A program made the translations under genes and the position numbers. Of a stretch of DNA of 64,000 nt, positions 34,791 through 44,347 are shown piece after piece (within the stretch, counting starts at the first letter, position 1; each line of letters starts with the position of its first letter). The stretch comes from Spongiactinospora rosea (GTDB taxonomy: Bacteria; Actinomycetota; Actinomycetes; Streptosporangiales; Streptosporangiaceae), in NCBI RefSeq assembly GCF_003315795.1, contig NZ_QMEY01000012.1, forward strand, positions 186,001 to 250,000, written 5' to 3'. The notes beneath the pieces are model-generated. The model saw only the letters and a list, made by a program, of their open reading frames with translations, had not been told where the DNA came from and made no database searches.

Positions 34791-36023
34791 CTACGGGGTT
34801 TTCATCGTGCGAAGGGAATCGAGTGCCCTGGTCACGTCGGCGATCAGGTCTTCGGCGTCCTCCAGGCCGACGGAGAAGCGCACGGCGCCCGCGTCGATCC
34901 CGGCGTCCTTGCCGGTCAGGCGGGCGGTGGCGGCGACGTGGGCGGCCTTGGTGTGCGTGCCGCCGACCGCCGAGCCGATCCCGGCCAGCCGCAGGCCGTC
35001 GGCGAGCGCGGCCCCCGCCTGGTAGCCGCCGGTGGGGGTGACCGTGACGCAGGCGCCGTACCGGGTGCCCTCGGGGCCGGAGTCGAACAGGTGCCTGGCC
35101 AGCAGGTTGCCCGGGTGGTCGGACAGGCCGGGGTAGTCCACCCGGCGTACGGCGGGGTGCTTGGCGACCGCGGCGGCGAACACCATGGCGGTGGAGCACA
35201 TCCGGCGCACCCGCAGCGGCAGGGTCTCCATGCCGCGCCGCAGCAGGAAGGCGTCGTCGGGGGACAGCGAGCAGCCGGTGTCGATGCGGACCTCGCGAAG
35301 CCGCTGGATCAGGTCGGGCCGGCCGACGACCACGCCGCCGGTGGAGTCGTCGTGCCCGCCGAGGTACCTGGTGGCGGAGTGCAGGACGAGATCCGCGCCG
35401 TGTTCGAGCGGGCGGCACACGACGGGGGTGGCCAGCGTGGAGTCCACGACCAGGAGAGCGCCCGCGGCGCGCGCGATCCGGTAGAGGCCGCGCAGGTCGG
35501 CCACGGCCATGGTGGGGTCGGTCATGGTCTCGGCGTAAATGATCTTCGTGCCGGCGCGCACGGAGGACTGGACGCGGGCGAGGTCGGCGTAGTCCACGAA
35601 GTCGGTGGTCACGCCGAACCGGCTCAGCACGTTGGTGAGCAGGGAGAACGTACCGCCGTAGACGGGGGTGGGGGCCAGTACGTGCGAGCCCGCGCGCAGG
35701 AACGTCAGGAACACGGCCTGGACGGCCGCCATGCCGGACGCGAACGCCTGACCGGCCACGTCCTCCGGCGCGGCGGCGCCCTCCAGCGAGGCCACCGCGG
35801 CGGCGAACGAGGACGTGGTGGGGTTGTCGATGCGGCCGGGCGCATGGCCGGGGCCCTCACCGCCGAGCACGTCGGCGTACTCCGCGGAACTCTGGAAGTT
35901 CCACGACGCGGCCCGCCACACCGGCAGGCCGAAGGTGGACTGACCGGGGCTCTCCGGCCGGGGCAGGTGGATCGAGCGGGTGTTCTCGCCGAGTCTGCGG
36001 CGCGCGCGTCGTGAGGCACTCAC
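34791..36023 (-). CDS. Cys/Met-metabolism PLP-family homologue lacking the catalytic lysine
   Basis: A 410-residue member of the trans-sulfuration family (cystathionine gamma-synthase/lyase group). The PLP contacts SGMAA (96-100), Tyr122 in VYGGTF, and Asp194 in VVDSTLATP are kept. The Schiff-base lysine site reads HSATRYLGGH, with Arg219 (codon AGG at 35367-35369) in place of Lys. The usual phosphate-contact Tyr (YSRxxNPT) is Pro (APGRIDNPT). The segment after SxGG also differs (AVGGTHTKAAH). It may be a non-aldimine enzyme or a binding protein. It lies between ddl and gpsA, 9 bp after gpsA's... neighbour start region, on the same strand. Confidence 0.88.
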   Translation of the reverse strand: MSASRRARRRLGENTRSIHLPRPESPGQSTFGLPVWRAASWNFQSSAEYADVLGGEGPGHAPGRIDNPTTSSFAAAVASLEGAAAPEDVAGQAFASGMAAVQAVFLTFLRAGSHVLAPTPVYGGTFSLLTNVLSRFGVTTDFVDYADLARVQSSVRAGTKIIYAETMTDPTMAVADLRGLYRIARAAGALLVVDSTLATPVVCRPLEHGADLVLHSATRYLGGHDDSTGGVVVGRPDLIQRLREVRIDTGCSLSPDDAFLLRRGMETLPLRVRRMCSTAMVFAAAVAKHPAVRRVDYPGLSDHPGNLLARHLFDSGPEGTRYGACVTVTPTGGYQAGAALADGLRLAGIGSAVGGTHTKAAHVAATARLTGKDAGIDAGAVRFSVGLEDAEDLIADVTRALDSLRTMKTP

Positions 36024-36032
36024 ACTAAGAAC

Positions 36033-37043
36033 TCACACTCCGTACCGTTCGGGCTTGGGCGAGCGCGACATCAGCAGCGTCGCGGCCTCGCCGGGGTCCA
36101 GGCCGTCGTGCACGACACCGACGACCACCTCGGTGATCGGCATCTCCACGTCGTGCTTCCTCGCCAGCTCAAGGACGGACTCACAGGACTTCACACCTTC
36201 GGCGGTCTGCTTGGTGGCCGCGGTCACCTCGGCCAGGGTCATCCCGCGGCCCAGATTCTCGCCGAAAGTGCGGTTCCTGGACAATGGTGACGCACAGGTC
36301 GCCGCAAGGTCCCCCATTCCCGCCAAACCCGCAAAAGTATGCTGATCTGCCCCCAAAGCCGCACCAAGCCGGGAAATCTCCGCCAATCCCCTGGTCATCA
36401 TCATCGCCCGCACGTTGTCGCCCATGCCCATGCCGGTGGCCACGCCCACGGCGAGCGCGATGACGTTCTTGACCGCCCCGCCCACCTCCACCCCGACCAC
36501 GTCGGTGTTGGTGTAGGGCCGGAACCACGGCGGCGCGTGACACGCCTGCTGCAACCTCTGAGCCACCGCCTCGTCCGTGCAGGCCACCACGGTCGCGGCG
36601 GGCTGCCGCCGGGCGATCTCCATGGCCAGGTTGGGCCCGGACACGACCGCCACCCGCTCCTGCGGCACGCCCGCGACCTCCCTGATCACCTCGCTCATCC
36701 GCTTGGCCGTGCCCAGCTCGATGCCCTTCATCAGGCTCACCAGCACCGCGCCCGGCGGGATCAGCGGGGCCCACTCGGCGAGGTTCGCGCGCAGCGACTG
36801 GGAGGGAACGGCGAGCACCACGAAGTCCGCGCCGTCCAGAGCCGCCGCCGGATCGGTGGTGGCGCGCAGCTCGTGCGGGAGCGGCACGCCCGGCAGGTAG
36901 TCGGGATTGCGGTGCTCCCGGTCGATCGCCTCGACGATCTCGGCCCGCCGGCCCCAGAGGGTCGTCCGGGTACCGGCGGCGCACAGGATCATCGCGAACG
37001 TGGTGCCCCACGAACCGGTCCCGAATACGGCAGCTTTGCTCAT
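36033..37043 (-). CDS. gpsA: glycerol-3-phosphate dehydrogenase [NAD(P)+] GpsA
   Basis: A 336-residue enzyme from ATG 37043 (MSKAAVFGTGSWGTTFAMIL); the longer open frame upstream is a shadow of plsC. NAD(P)-binding GTGSWGTTFA, AVPSQSLRANLAEWAPLIPP, LMKGIELGT, the catalytic Lys in GGAVKNVIALAVGVATGMGM, and GLAGMGDLAATCASPLSRNR are all present. It makes sn-glycerol-3-phosphate for phospholipid synthesis. The plsC stop lies 20 bp upstream, so the two phospholipid genes probably share a transcript. Confidence 0.96.
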   Translation of the reverse strand: MSKAAVFGTGSWGTTFAMILCAAGTRTTLWGRRAEIVEAIDREHRNPDYLPGVPLPHELRATTDPAAALDGADFVVLAVPSQSLRANLAEWAPLIPPGAVLVSLMKGIELGTAKRMSEVIREVAGVPQERVAVVSGPNLAMEIARRQPAATVVACTDEAVAQRLQQACHAPPWFRPYTNTDVVGVEVGGAVKNVIALAVGVATGMGMGDNVRAMMMTRGLAEISRLGAALGADQHTFAGLAGMGDLAATCASPLSRNRTFGENLGRGMTLAEVTAATKQTAEGVKSCESVLELARKHDVEMPITEVVVGVVHDGLDPGEAATLLMSRSPKPERYGV

Positions 37044-37063
37044 TTCATCACCGTACGCCGTGA

Positions 37064-37804
37064 TCAGTCGTCGGAGCGCTTGCCCTGGGCGCCCTCGGGG
37101 GTGTTCCGGTCGAAGGGGACGGGCGGCGGCTCCTCCCCCCGGATGTCGGCGAGCTGCGCCGTGATCGCCGCGATGATGTCGGCGGTCGCCTCGCGCAGCG
37201 CGTCGCCGTCCGGGGCCCGCCCGGCGTACCGGGACAGGTCCACCGGCGGGCCCACCTTCAAGTGGAACGTCTTGCGCGGGAAGAACCGGGGCCGCTTGCT
37301 GCCGTACGGCAACAGCTCCTGCGCCCCCCAGTGCGCGACCGGGATCACCGGCGCGCCCGTGGCCAGCGCGAGCCTGGCCACCCCGGTCTTGCCGCTCATC
37401 GGCCACAGGCCGGGGTCGCGGGTGCAGGTGCCCTCCGGGTAGAAGATCACGCTCGCGCCGCCCTCGATCCCCCGCTCGGCGGCGCTCAGCGAGCGCGCGG
37501 CCTCCGAACTGCCCCGGTAGACGGGGATCGTGCGCAGCCAGGCGATGATCTTGCCGAGCACCGGGACCCGGAACAGCCCGGACTTGGCCAGGTACACCGG
37601 CCAGCGGCCGCTCTCGTACAGGAAGTGGCCGAGCAGCATCGGGTCGGTCCAGGACAGGTGGTTGGCCGCGATGATCACCCCGCCGGTCCGCGGCACGTTC
37701 TCGCCGCCGCGCCAGTCGCGCTTGGTCAGCAGCAGCATGGGGGGCTTCAGCAACACCACGGCCACGGATTCCCAAAAGCGCGAAGGCCGGTCCCTGCGGC
37801 TCAT
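37064..37804 (-). CDS. 1-acylglycerol-3-phosphate acyltransferase (PlsC family)
   Basis: A 246-residue acyltransferase from ATG 37804 behind GGAGGGACCG. It has a hydrophobic N-terminal anchor (WESVAVVLLKPPMLLLTKRD), the catalytic NHLSWTDPML (HX4D), the substrate motif FYPEGTCTRD and VIPVAHWGAQELLPYG. It adds a second acyl chain to lysophosphatidic acid at the inner membrane face. Its neighbour gpsA supplies the glycerol-3-phosphate backbone. It diverges from cofC. Confidence 0.93.
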   Translation of the reverse strand: MSRRDRPSRFWESVAVVLLKPPMLLLTKRDWRGGENVPRTGGVIIAANHLSWTDPMLLGHFLYESGRWPVYLAKSGLFRVPVLGKIIAWLRTIPVYRGSSEAARSLSAAERGIEGGASVIFYPEGTCTRDPGLWPMSGKTGVARLALATGAPVIPVAHWGAQELLPYGSKRPRFFPRKTFHLKVGPPVDLSRYAGRAPDGDALREATADIIAAITAQLADIRGEEPPPVPFDRNTPEGAQGKRSDD

Positions 37805-37885
37805 CGGTCCCTCCAGTTCGACCTGTCCACGGCGGTGGTGTGCGCCGTGAGTCTCCCGGTTGCCCGCGTCCGGTGTCGAGGCGCG

Positions 37886-38557
37886 ATGCTTAAGGGTATG
37901 CGCGCATCGCAAAGTTCCGCCTGGTCCCTCGTGGTGCCGGTGAAGACGCTGGTGGCCGCCAAAACCCGGCTGACCAGGGCGGCCGGACCCCACCGGACGG
38001 CGCTCGCCGTCGCGATCGCCTGTGACACGGTTTCGGCCGCACTACGCTGCCCGCGCGTGGCGCGGGTCGTCGTGGTCACCGGTGATCCGCAGGCCGCGGA
38101 AGCGCTGGCCGAGGTGGGCGGCCACGTGGTGGACGATCCGCAGTCGGGCCTCAACGCCGCGCTGCGCTTCGGGGCCGCCGAAGCCGTACGCCTGGCGCCC
38201 GGCGACGCGGTCGGCGCGCTCCAGGCCGACCTGCCCGCCCTGCGCCCCACCGAACTCGACCTGGCGCTCGCCGCCGCGGCCGACTTCGACATGGCCTTCG
38301 TCCCCGACGCGGCAGGGATCGGCACCACCTTCTACGGCACCAAGCCCGGCGTGCCGTTCACCCCCGGCTTCGGCGGCGAGTCACGCGCCAGGCACCTCGG
38401 GCGCGGCGCGAAAGAGCTCGACCGGGACGACATCCCCTCGGTACGCCGGGACGTCGACACCCCCGCCGACCTCGCCGAGGCGGTCGCCCTGGGCGTCGGC
38501 CCGCGTACCGCGGAGGTGGCCAGGCTCATCCTGGGCGACTCCGGTGGAACGGCCTAG
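37886..38557 (+). CDS. cofC: CofC/FbiD guanylyltransferase for F420 biosynthesis
   Basis: A 223-residue nucleotidyltransferase. ATG 37886 has GAGG four bases upstream; ATG 37898 is an alternative. The core includes WSLVVPVKTLVAAKTRLTRA, VVVTGDPQAAEALAEVGGHV, DDPQSGLNAALRFGAAEAV, GALQADLPALRPTELD and the FGGESRARHLGRGA region. In actinobacteria the family activates phosphoenolpyruvate (FbiD) or phospholactate with GTP for coenzyme F420. A PPOX/F420-type gene elsewhere in the window fits F420 use. The small OB-fold gene follows after 10 bp. Confidence 0.92.
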   Translation: MLKGMRASQSSAWSLVVPVKTLVAAKTRLTRAAGPHRTALAVAIACDTVSAALRCPRVARVVVVTGDPQAAEALAEVGGHVVDDPQSGLNAALRFGAAEAVRLAPGDAVGALQADLPALRPTELDLALAAAADFDMAFVPDAAGIGTTFYGTKPGVPFTPGFGGESRARHLGRGAKELDRDDIPSVRRDVDTPADLAEAVALGVGPRTAEVARLILGDSGGTA

Positions 38558-38567
38558 GCTGAGGGGC

Positions 38568-38771
38568 GTGCAGGCGACGGTACGTACATTCGACCAGCAG
38601 ACCCGCTCCGGGACGGTCTTCCTCGACGACGGCAGCGTGCTGACCTTCGGCACCAGGGCCTTCGACGCGGGGCCGCTGCGGCTGCTGCGCTCCGGGCAGC
38701 GGGTCAACATCAAGGTGGCCGACGGCGAGATCGCCGTCATCACGCTGTCCACCTTCCCGCTGCCCGACTGA
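38568..38771 (+). CDS. small cold-shock/OB-fold-like protein
   Basis: A 67-residue protein from GTG 38568 with GAGGGG just upstream (VQATVRTFDQQTRSGTVFLD). The five short beta strands (SGTVFLDDGSVLTFGTRAFD, then LLRSGQRVNIKVADGEIAVI) look like a cold-shock/S1-type OB barrel, though the RNP aromatic motifs of CspA are not clear. It lies ten bases after cofC and is probably co-transcribed. Nucleic-acid binding is an inference. Confidence 0.75.
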   Translation: MQATVRTFDQQTRSGTVFLDDGSVLTFGTRAFDAGPLRLLRSGQRVNIKVADGEIAVITLSTFPLPD

Positions 38772-38843
38772 GCCTGACCGGGGCCGGAAAGGCGCGAGCG
38801 CCCGAGGCGTGGATCGCCCCGAGCGCCCGGACAGGTGAAGCGC

Positions 38844-39143
38844 TTACTTCCGTTTCGCCGACTTCTTGCCCCCGGCGTTGACCTGCTCCTTGAAGTCCGC
38901 CCCCGGACGGAATCGCGGCGCCCAGCTCTCGGCCACCTTGATCGGCGCACCGGTCGAAGGGTTGCGCGCGGTACGAGCCGGCTTGTGCACCATCTCGAAG
39001 GCGCCGAATCCGGTGATCGAGACCTTGTCCCCGCCCGCGACCGCTTTCTGAATAGCGTCCAGGACGGCATTCACCGCCTCGTTGGCGGTCTTCTTGTCGC
39101 CGACCCGATCCGCGATGGCGTCGACGAGTTCCCGCTTGTTCAT
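38844..39143 (-). CDS. HU-family DNA-binding protein
   Basis: A 99-residue HU from ATG 39143 behind GGGGGAG (MNKRELVDAIADRVGDKKTA). The DNA-binding arms are present (FGAFEMVHKPARTARNPSTG), and there is a short Lys/Arg tail (GGKKSAKRK) rather than the long tail of mycobacterial HupB. It bends and compacts chromosomal DNA. It lies beside leuD/leuC, as in most actinomycetes. Confidence 0.95.
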   Translation of the reverse strand: MNKRELVDAIADRVGDKKTANEAVNAVLDAIQKAVAGGDKVSITGFGAFEMVHKPARTARNPSTGAPIKVAESWAPRFRPGADFKEQVNAGGKKSAKRK

Positions 39144-39241
39144 TAGGTTGCTCCCCCTGTAACGGCACGGGGTTCCAGCACACCAGGCAACGGTTCACCA
39201 AACCCCTTCCCGCTTGAAATTAGGGGAAGGTGGCCCAGGAC

Positions 39242-39523
39242 TCAATCACCGAGCGGCATGTTTCGCCTACTCGGCGTGTCGGAGCCCTGCTCCGGCAGGG
39301 TGTCCGGGTCCCTGCCGGATTCGAGCGCGGCAAGATCATCGAGGAACACCGAAAGGCGGGCGGCGGCGCTGCCGAGGTCCCGCTTGGCGGCGTCACAGAT
39401 CGCCACCAGACGCCGCGCCAACCGCTCCCGCCCCTCCACCGCCCCAGAAAGCGCCCGCACCCGCCGATGCGCCTCCCGCAACACTTGAGCCAACCGCTCT
39501 TCCTGCACAGGTGCACCGGGCAC
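39242..39523 (-). CDS. small helical protein of unknown function
   Basis: About 93 residues if started at GTG 39523, where GGGG lies about eight bases upstream; GTG 39532 is also possible. The body is one long amphipathic helical run (ERLAQVLREAHRRVRALSGA, then LARRLVAICDAAKRDLGSAA) with an acidic, Pro-rich tail. No membrane segment or known domain is seen. It lies between leuD and HU on the same strand. It looks real because of its coherent helix pattern and codon bias, but I do not recognise it. Confidence 0.6.
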   Translation of the reverse strand: MPGAPVQEERLAQVLREAHRRVRALSGAVEGRERLARRLVAICDAAKRDLGSAAARLSVFLDDLAALESGRDPDTLPEQGSDTPSRRNMPLGD

Positions 39524-39584
39524 CTCACACACCCCCTGCTTCGCGGCTCTCGCTCTGCTCGCCCAGACCGAGAGCCAGGAGCTC

Positions 39585-40172
39585 TCAGGCGGTCGTCGGC
39601 AGCCATCGCTGCCGACCATTCTCGTACTCCGTGATGGCGTCGGCCGCGCGCAGGGTCAGGCCGATGTCGTCCAGGCCCTCGAGGAGCCGCCAGCGGGTGT
39701 AGTCGTCGATCTCGAAGGCGGCCTTCTCGCCGCCCCACCGGACCTCGCGTTCGCCCAGGTCAACGGTGAATTCGAGGGACGGGTCGGCCTCCACCGCGGC
39801 CTGGATGGCCTCGACGGTGTCGCCCGGCAGGACCACCGGCAGCAGGCCCATCTTGGTGGAGTTGGAGCGGAAGATGTCGCCGAACCTGGCGGAGATCACC
39901 GCGCGGAAGCCGTACTGCTGAAGCGCCCACACGGCGTGCTCGCGCGAGGAGCCGGTGCCGAAGTCGGGGCCGGACACCAGGATCGAGGCACCCTGGTAGG
40001 CCGGGTCGTTGAGCACGAAGGCGGGATCCTCGCGCCAGGCGGAGAACAGGCCCTGCTCAAAGCCGGTGCGGCTGACCTGCTTCAGCCAGACGGCCGGGAT
40101 GATCTGGTCGGTGTCGACGTTGCTGCGGCGCAGCGGCACCGCGCGGCCGGTGTGGGTGGTGAATGCGTCCAT
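39585..40172 (-). CDS. leuD: 3-isopropylmalate dehydratase small subunit
   Basis: A 195-residue subunit from ATG 40172 with AAGGA upstream. It carries NVDTDQIIPAVWLKQVSRTG, the swivel-domain loop SGPDFGTGSSREHAVWALQQ and SARFGDIFRSNSTKMGLLPV. With LeuC it isomerises 2- to 3-isopropylmalate in leucine synthesis. It lies 36 bp after leuC in the leuCD operon. Confidence 0.96.
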   Translation of the reverse strand: MDAFTTHTGRAVPLRRSNVDTDQIIPAVWLKQVSRTGFEQGLFSAWREDPAFVLNDPAYQGASILVSGPDFGTGSSREHAVWALQQYGFRAVISARFGDIFRSNSTKMGLLPVVLPGDTVEAIQAAVEADPSLEFTVDLGEREVRWGGEKAAFEIDDYTRWRLLEGLDDIGLTLRAADAITEYENGRQRWLPTTA

Positions 40173-40208
40173 GGTCGGTCGGTTCCTTAGGGTGCTGGGC
40201 CGGGGTCG

Positions 40209-41594
<1,386 letters not shown>

Positions 41595-41654
41595 TGGCTC
41601 GCCTCCCACTTTTCTGACTTGCTTTCTCATATCGCGAGACTGCAGTATCGGCTT
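41595..41654. promoter_or_regulatory. leuCD / ndgR divergent promoter region
   Basis: Only 60 bp separate the two starts. The region contains the exact palindrome ACTGCAGT (41639-41646) next to ATATCGCGAGA. Binding of the IclR regulator here is expected from the NdgR precedent; the exact site is not established from this sequence. Confidence 0.45.
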
Positions 41655-42371
41655 ATGGACAACTCTAGCGGAGTCGGCGTACTGGACAAGGCGGTTCTCG
41701 TGCTCAATGCCCTGGAAGCGGGGCCGGCTTCGCTGGCACAGCTCGTGCAGGCCACCGGGCTCGCCCGGCCCACCGCCCACCGGCTCGCCGTCGCCCTGGA
41801 GCACCACCGCATCGTCGCCCGCGACACGCAGGGACGTTTCGTGCTCGGCCCGCGGCTTTCCGAGTTGTCCACCGCCGCCGGCGAGGATCGGCTGCTGGCC
41901 GTGGCCTCCCCCGTGCTCACGCAATTGCGCGACCTCACCGGGGAGAGCGCCCAACTGTACCGGCGTCAAGGCGATGAGCGGGTCTGCGTCGCGGCGGCCG
42001 AGCGGGCCAGCGGGCTGCGTGACACGGTACCGGTCGGCACCGCGCTGCCGATGACCGCCGGGTCGGCCGCCCAGATACTGCTTGCCTGGGAGGAGCCGGA
42101 CCGCCTGCACCGCGGGCTGCGCGGCGCGAAGTTCACCGCCGCGACCTTGGCGAGCGTGCGCAGGCGCGGCTGGGCGCACAGCGTCGGCGAACGCGAACAG
42201 GGCGTCGCCAGCGTGTCGGCCGCGGTGCGCGGCGCCGGCGGCAAGGTGATCGCCGCGGTGTCGGTGTCCGGCCCGATCGAACGCCTGACCCGTACTCCCG
42301 GCCGCCTGCACGCCGCCCCCGTCGTCGCCGCCGCCGAACGGATCACCGAGGCCATGCGCCGGGCCAACTGA
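41655..42371 (+). CDS. IclR-family regulator, NdgR-like
   Basis: A 238-residue regulator from ATG 41655 (MDNSSGVGVLDKAVLVLNAL). The N-terminal winged HTH is LAQLVQATGLARPTAHRLAV, and the C-terminal IclR effector domain includes SGLRDTVPVGTALPMTAGSA and GVASVSAAVRGAGGKVIAAV. Likeness and location (divergent from leuCD) match NdgR/AreB, which senses amino-acid supply and controls leucine and other branched-chain genes in Streptomyces. Confidence 0.9.
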   Translation: MDNSSGVGVLDKAVLVLNALEAGPASLAQLVQATGLARPTAHRLAVALEHHRIVARDTQGRFVLGPRLSELSTAAGEDRLLAVASPVLTQLRDLTGESAQLYRRQGDERVCVAAAERASGLRDTVPVGTALPMTAGSAAQILLAWEEPDRLHRGLRGAKFTAATLASVRRRGWAHSVGEREQGVASVSAAVRGAGGKVIAAVSVSGPIERLTRTPGRLHAAPVVAAAERITEAMRRAN

Positions 42372-42479
42372 GCCCACGGACGCCCTCTGCTCCCGCGTGT
42401 CACAAGCAATACGCAATTCCCGGCATCGACCAACGGATATGGGGAGGCGAGCGCCCTTCCGGCCGACTAGCCTGGGCGA

Positions 42480-44213
42480 GTGACAGATCGCATCGAGGCA
42501 GCCGCCGCTGAGCTGCGTCCCCTGCTCCAAGAGTTCATCCTGTGGGCGCCTGAGCATGCGCCCGACAGCGATCCCGATCTGGTGGGGCCCGCGGTGCTCT
42601 GGCACCGGCTGGCGGCGTCCCCCCATATCGGCAGGTGGAGGCGCACCGACCTTCGCACCGTGCTGCTCGACCGCATGCCTCAGGTCATCGAGGACCCGCA
42701 GGAGGCGGCCGAGGGGATGATCCCCGCCGTCCGGGCGTACCTCACGTTCCTGTCCGAGACGGGCAAGCTGGCCGACGGCTCCGACAAGCTCGACACGCTC
42801 CTCGACGAGCTGGACGAGCTGGAGGACGACTTCCTGGAGGCGATGGACGACGTCGACTACGACGGCGAAGACGACGACGAGGCCGAGAGCCTGGGCGACT
42901 TCGAGCCGTTCGCCGACGCGATCGGCGCGCTGCCCACCATCCGGCTGCGCCCCGACGTCGAGCTGGCCGCCGCGGCGCGCCAGGTGCCGCTGCTCACGAC
43001 GACCCGCGACCTCGCGATCTGGGTCGGGCCGTCACGCAAGATCGGCGACGAGAGCCTGCTCGGCGACGCGGAGATCATGGAGGCGCTGCGGGCCGTCGGC
43101 CTGCCGGAGCCGCCGCCCGCCGCCGACGGCGAGATCTCGCTGGCCCAGCGCGTCCCCGCCCTGTGGAACATCTGGAACCTCGCGGTCGACCTGGAGTTCC
43201 TGCTGCCGCAGGGCGACGACACGGTGGGGGTGGACGACGACACCGCCGCCTGGCCATTCGACGACGACGAAGACGTGCTCGACGTCTGGCTCCTGGGCCT
43301 GCAGTCGGTCGACTACGGCGATCCCGAGCTGGACGACGAGGAGCTGACGCTCACGCTCTCCGGGCTCACCAGGGCCGCGCTCGTGCGACTGCTGGTCGCC
43401 CAGGGCTCCCGTGACCTGGGCGAGCTGCGCGCCGAGCTGGAGGAGGCGGTGGCCGACCTCGACGACCTGGGCGCCGACGCCTGGGCCGCGGCCACCGAAC
43501 AGTACGGCGACGCGCTGGCCACCGTGGTCGAGTGGCTGCGCGGCTACGGCCTGATCACCGTAAAGGGCGACGAGATCCGGCTCACGCCGCTCGGCTTCGA
43601 GGGCGTGATCCACCTGGTCGACGACGCCGACATCGAGGTGGACGCCCGCCCCTCGATCGACGCCATGACCGCCCTGGACCTGCTGTCGTTCAGCGCCGAG
43701 CTGCCCGAGGAGGAGGCCGACGCCGAGTTCGCGGCGTGGATGGCGCTGCGCGAGCCCGGCCAGGCGGCCAGGGAGCTGCTGCTGGCCGCCGCGGAAGACG
43801 ACGCCGACGCGCTGGTCCGCGTACAGGCGGCGAGCATGGTGGGGTCGCTCGGCGACGACGCGGTCGCCGCCTGGCAGGAGGCCCTGAAGATCTCCTCGCT
43901 GCGACCGTACGCCGCCACGCACCTCACCCAGCTCGGCGTGGACGACGCGCCCGAGCCCACCCAGGCCGACACCCACTGGCTGATCCTCGACATGTGGACG
44001 ATCTCGGCGGGCCTCGGCCGCCAGGAGTTCGTCAGCAGCCTGCACGACATCGGCCCGGCCGCCGACCTGTCCAACCTGCTCGACGTGATCTGGAAGGTCC
44101 GCCACCCGCACCTAGAAGAGCTGCTCGAAGCCATCGGCCAGGCCCACCCCGACCGCCAGGTCGGCAAAGCCGCCAAACGCGCCCTCTTCAAGGCCCGCTC
44201 CTCCGCCAACTGA
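42480..44213 (+). CDS. large acidic protein of unknown function
   Basis: A 577-residue, strongly acidic protein starting at GTG 42480 (MTDRIEAAAAELRPLLQEFI). Residues 100-145 are almost all Asp/Glu/Leu (LDELDELEDDFLEAMDDVDY). The middle shows a possible winged-helix segment (VVEWLRGYGLITVKGDEIRL). The last third looks like HEAT-type helical repeats (RVQAASMVGSLGDDAVAAWQ, then VGKAAKRALFKARSSAN). No membrane segment, signal peptide or catalytic motif is visible. I recognise similar proteins only as actinobacterial hypotheticals. A strong terminator follows. Confidence 0.8.
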   Translation: MTDRIEAAAAELRPLLQEFILWAPEHAPDSDPDLVGPAVLWHRLAASPHIGRWRRTDLRTVLLDRMPQVIEDPQEAAEGMIPAVRAYLTFLSETGKLADGSDKLDTLLDELDELEDDFLEAMDDVDYDGEDDDEAESLGDFEPFADAIGALPTIRLRPDVELAAAARQVPLLTTTRDLAIWVGPSRKIGDESLLGDAEIMEALRAVGLPEPPPAADGEISLAQRVPALWNIWNLAVDLEFLLPQGDDTVGVDDDTAAWPFDDDEDVLDVWLLGLQSVDYGDPELDDEELTLTLSGLTRAALVRLLVAQGSRDLGELRAELEEAVADLDDLGADAWAAATEQYGDALATVVEWLRGYGLITVKGDEIRLTPLGFEGVIHLVDDADIEVDARPSIDAMTALDLLSFSAELPEEEADAEFAAWMALREPGQAARELLLAAAEDDADALVRVQAASMVGSLGDDAVAAWQEALKISSLRPYAATHLTQLGVDDAPEPTQADTHWLILDMWTISAGLGRQEFVSSLHDIGPAADLSNLLDVIWKVRHPHLEELLEAIGQAHPDRQVGKAAKRALFKARSSAN

Positions 44214-44287
44214 CCCCCGCCAGGACCCGAATCCTCCACCCCCCAGCCTTCGGGCCCCGGCGACGCCTCAGCGCGATCGCGCGCAAC

Positions 44288-44326
44288 CCCCCAAAGCACG
44301 GTTCGACCGGGCAAACCCTTTGGGGG
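44288..44326. terminator. bidirectional terminator hairpin
   Basis: CCCCCAAAG (44288-44296) and CTTTGGGGG (44318-44326) form a perfect 9-bp stem with a 21-nt loop, between two convergent genes. It can act in both directions. Confidence 0.6.
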
Positions 44327-44347
44327 CCTGAGTCGACACATGGCCCC

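Noticed and set aside
34791..36023. Ordinary cystathionine gamma-lyase/synthase annotation
   Set aside because: The catalytic lysine is Arg and other active-site residues differ, so naming it metB or a lyase would overstate the evidence.
36033..37775. 580-codon frame that would fuse an N-terminal extension to GpsA
   Set aside because: The first 244 codons are an out-of-frame reading of plsC; the GpsA start MSKAAVFGTGSWG is clear.
43032..44111. 359-codon minus frame opposite the acidic protein gene
   Set aside because: Shadow of the Asp/Glu-rich coding strand; gives Val/Gln/Gly-rich sequence with no domain.
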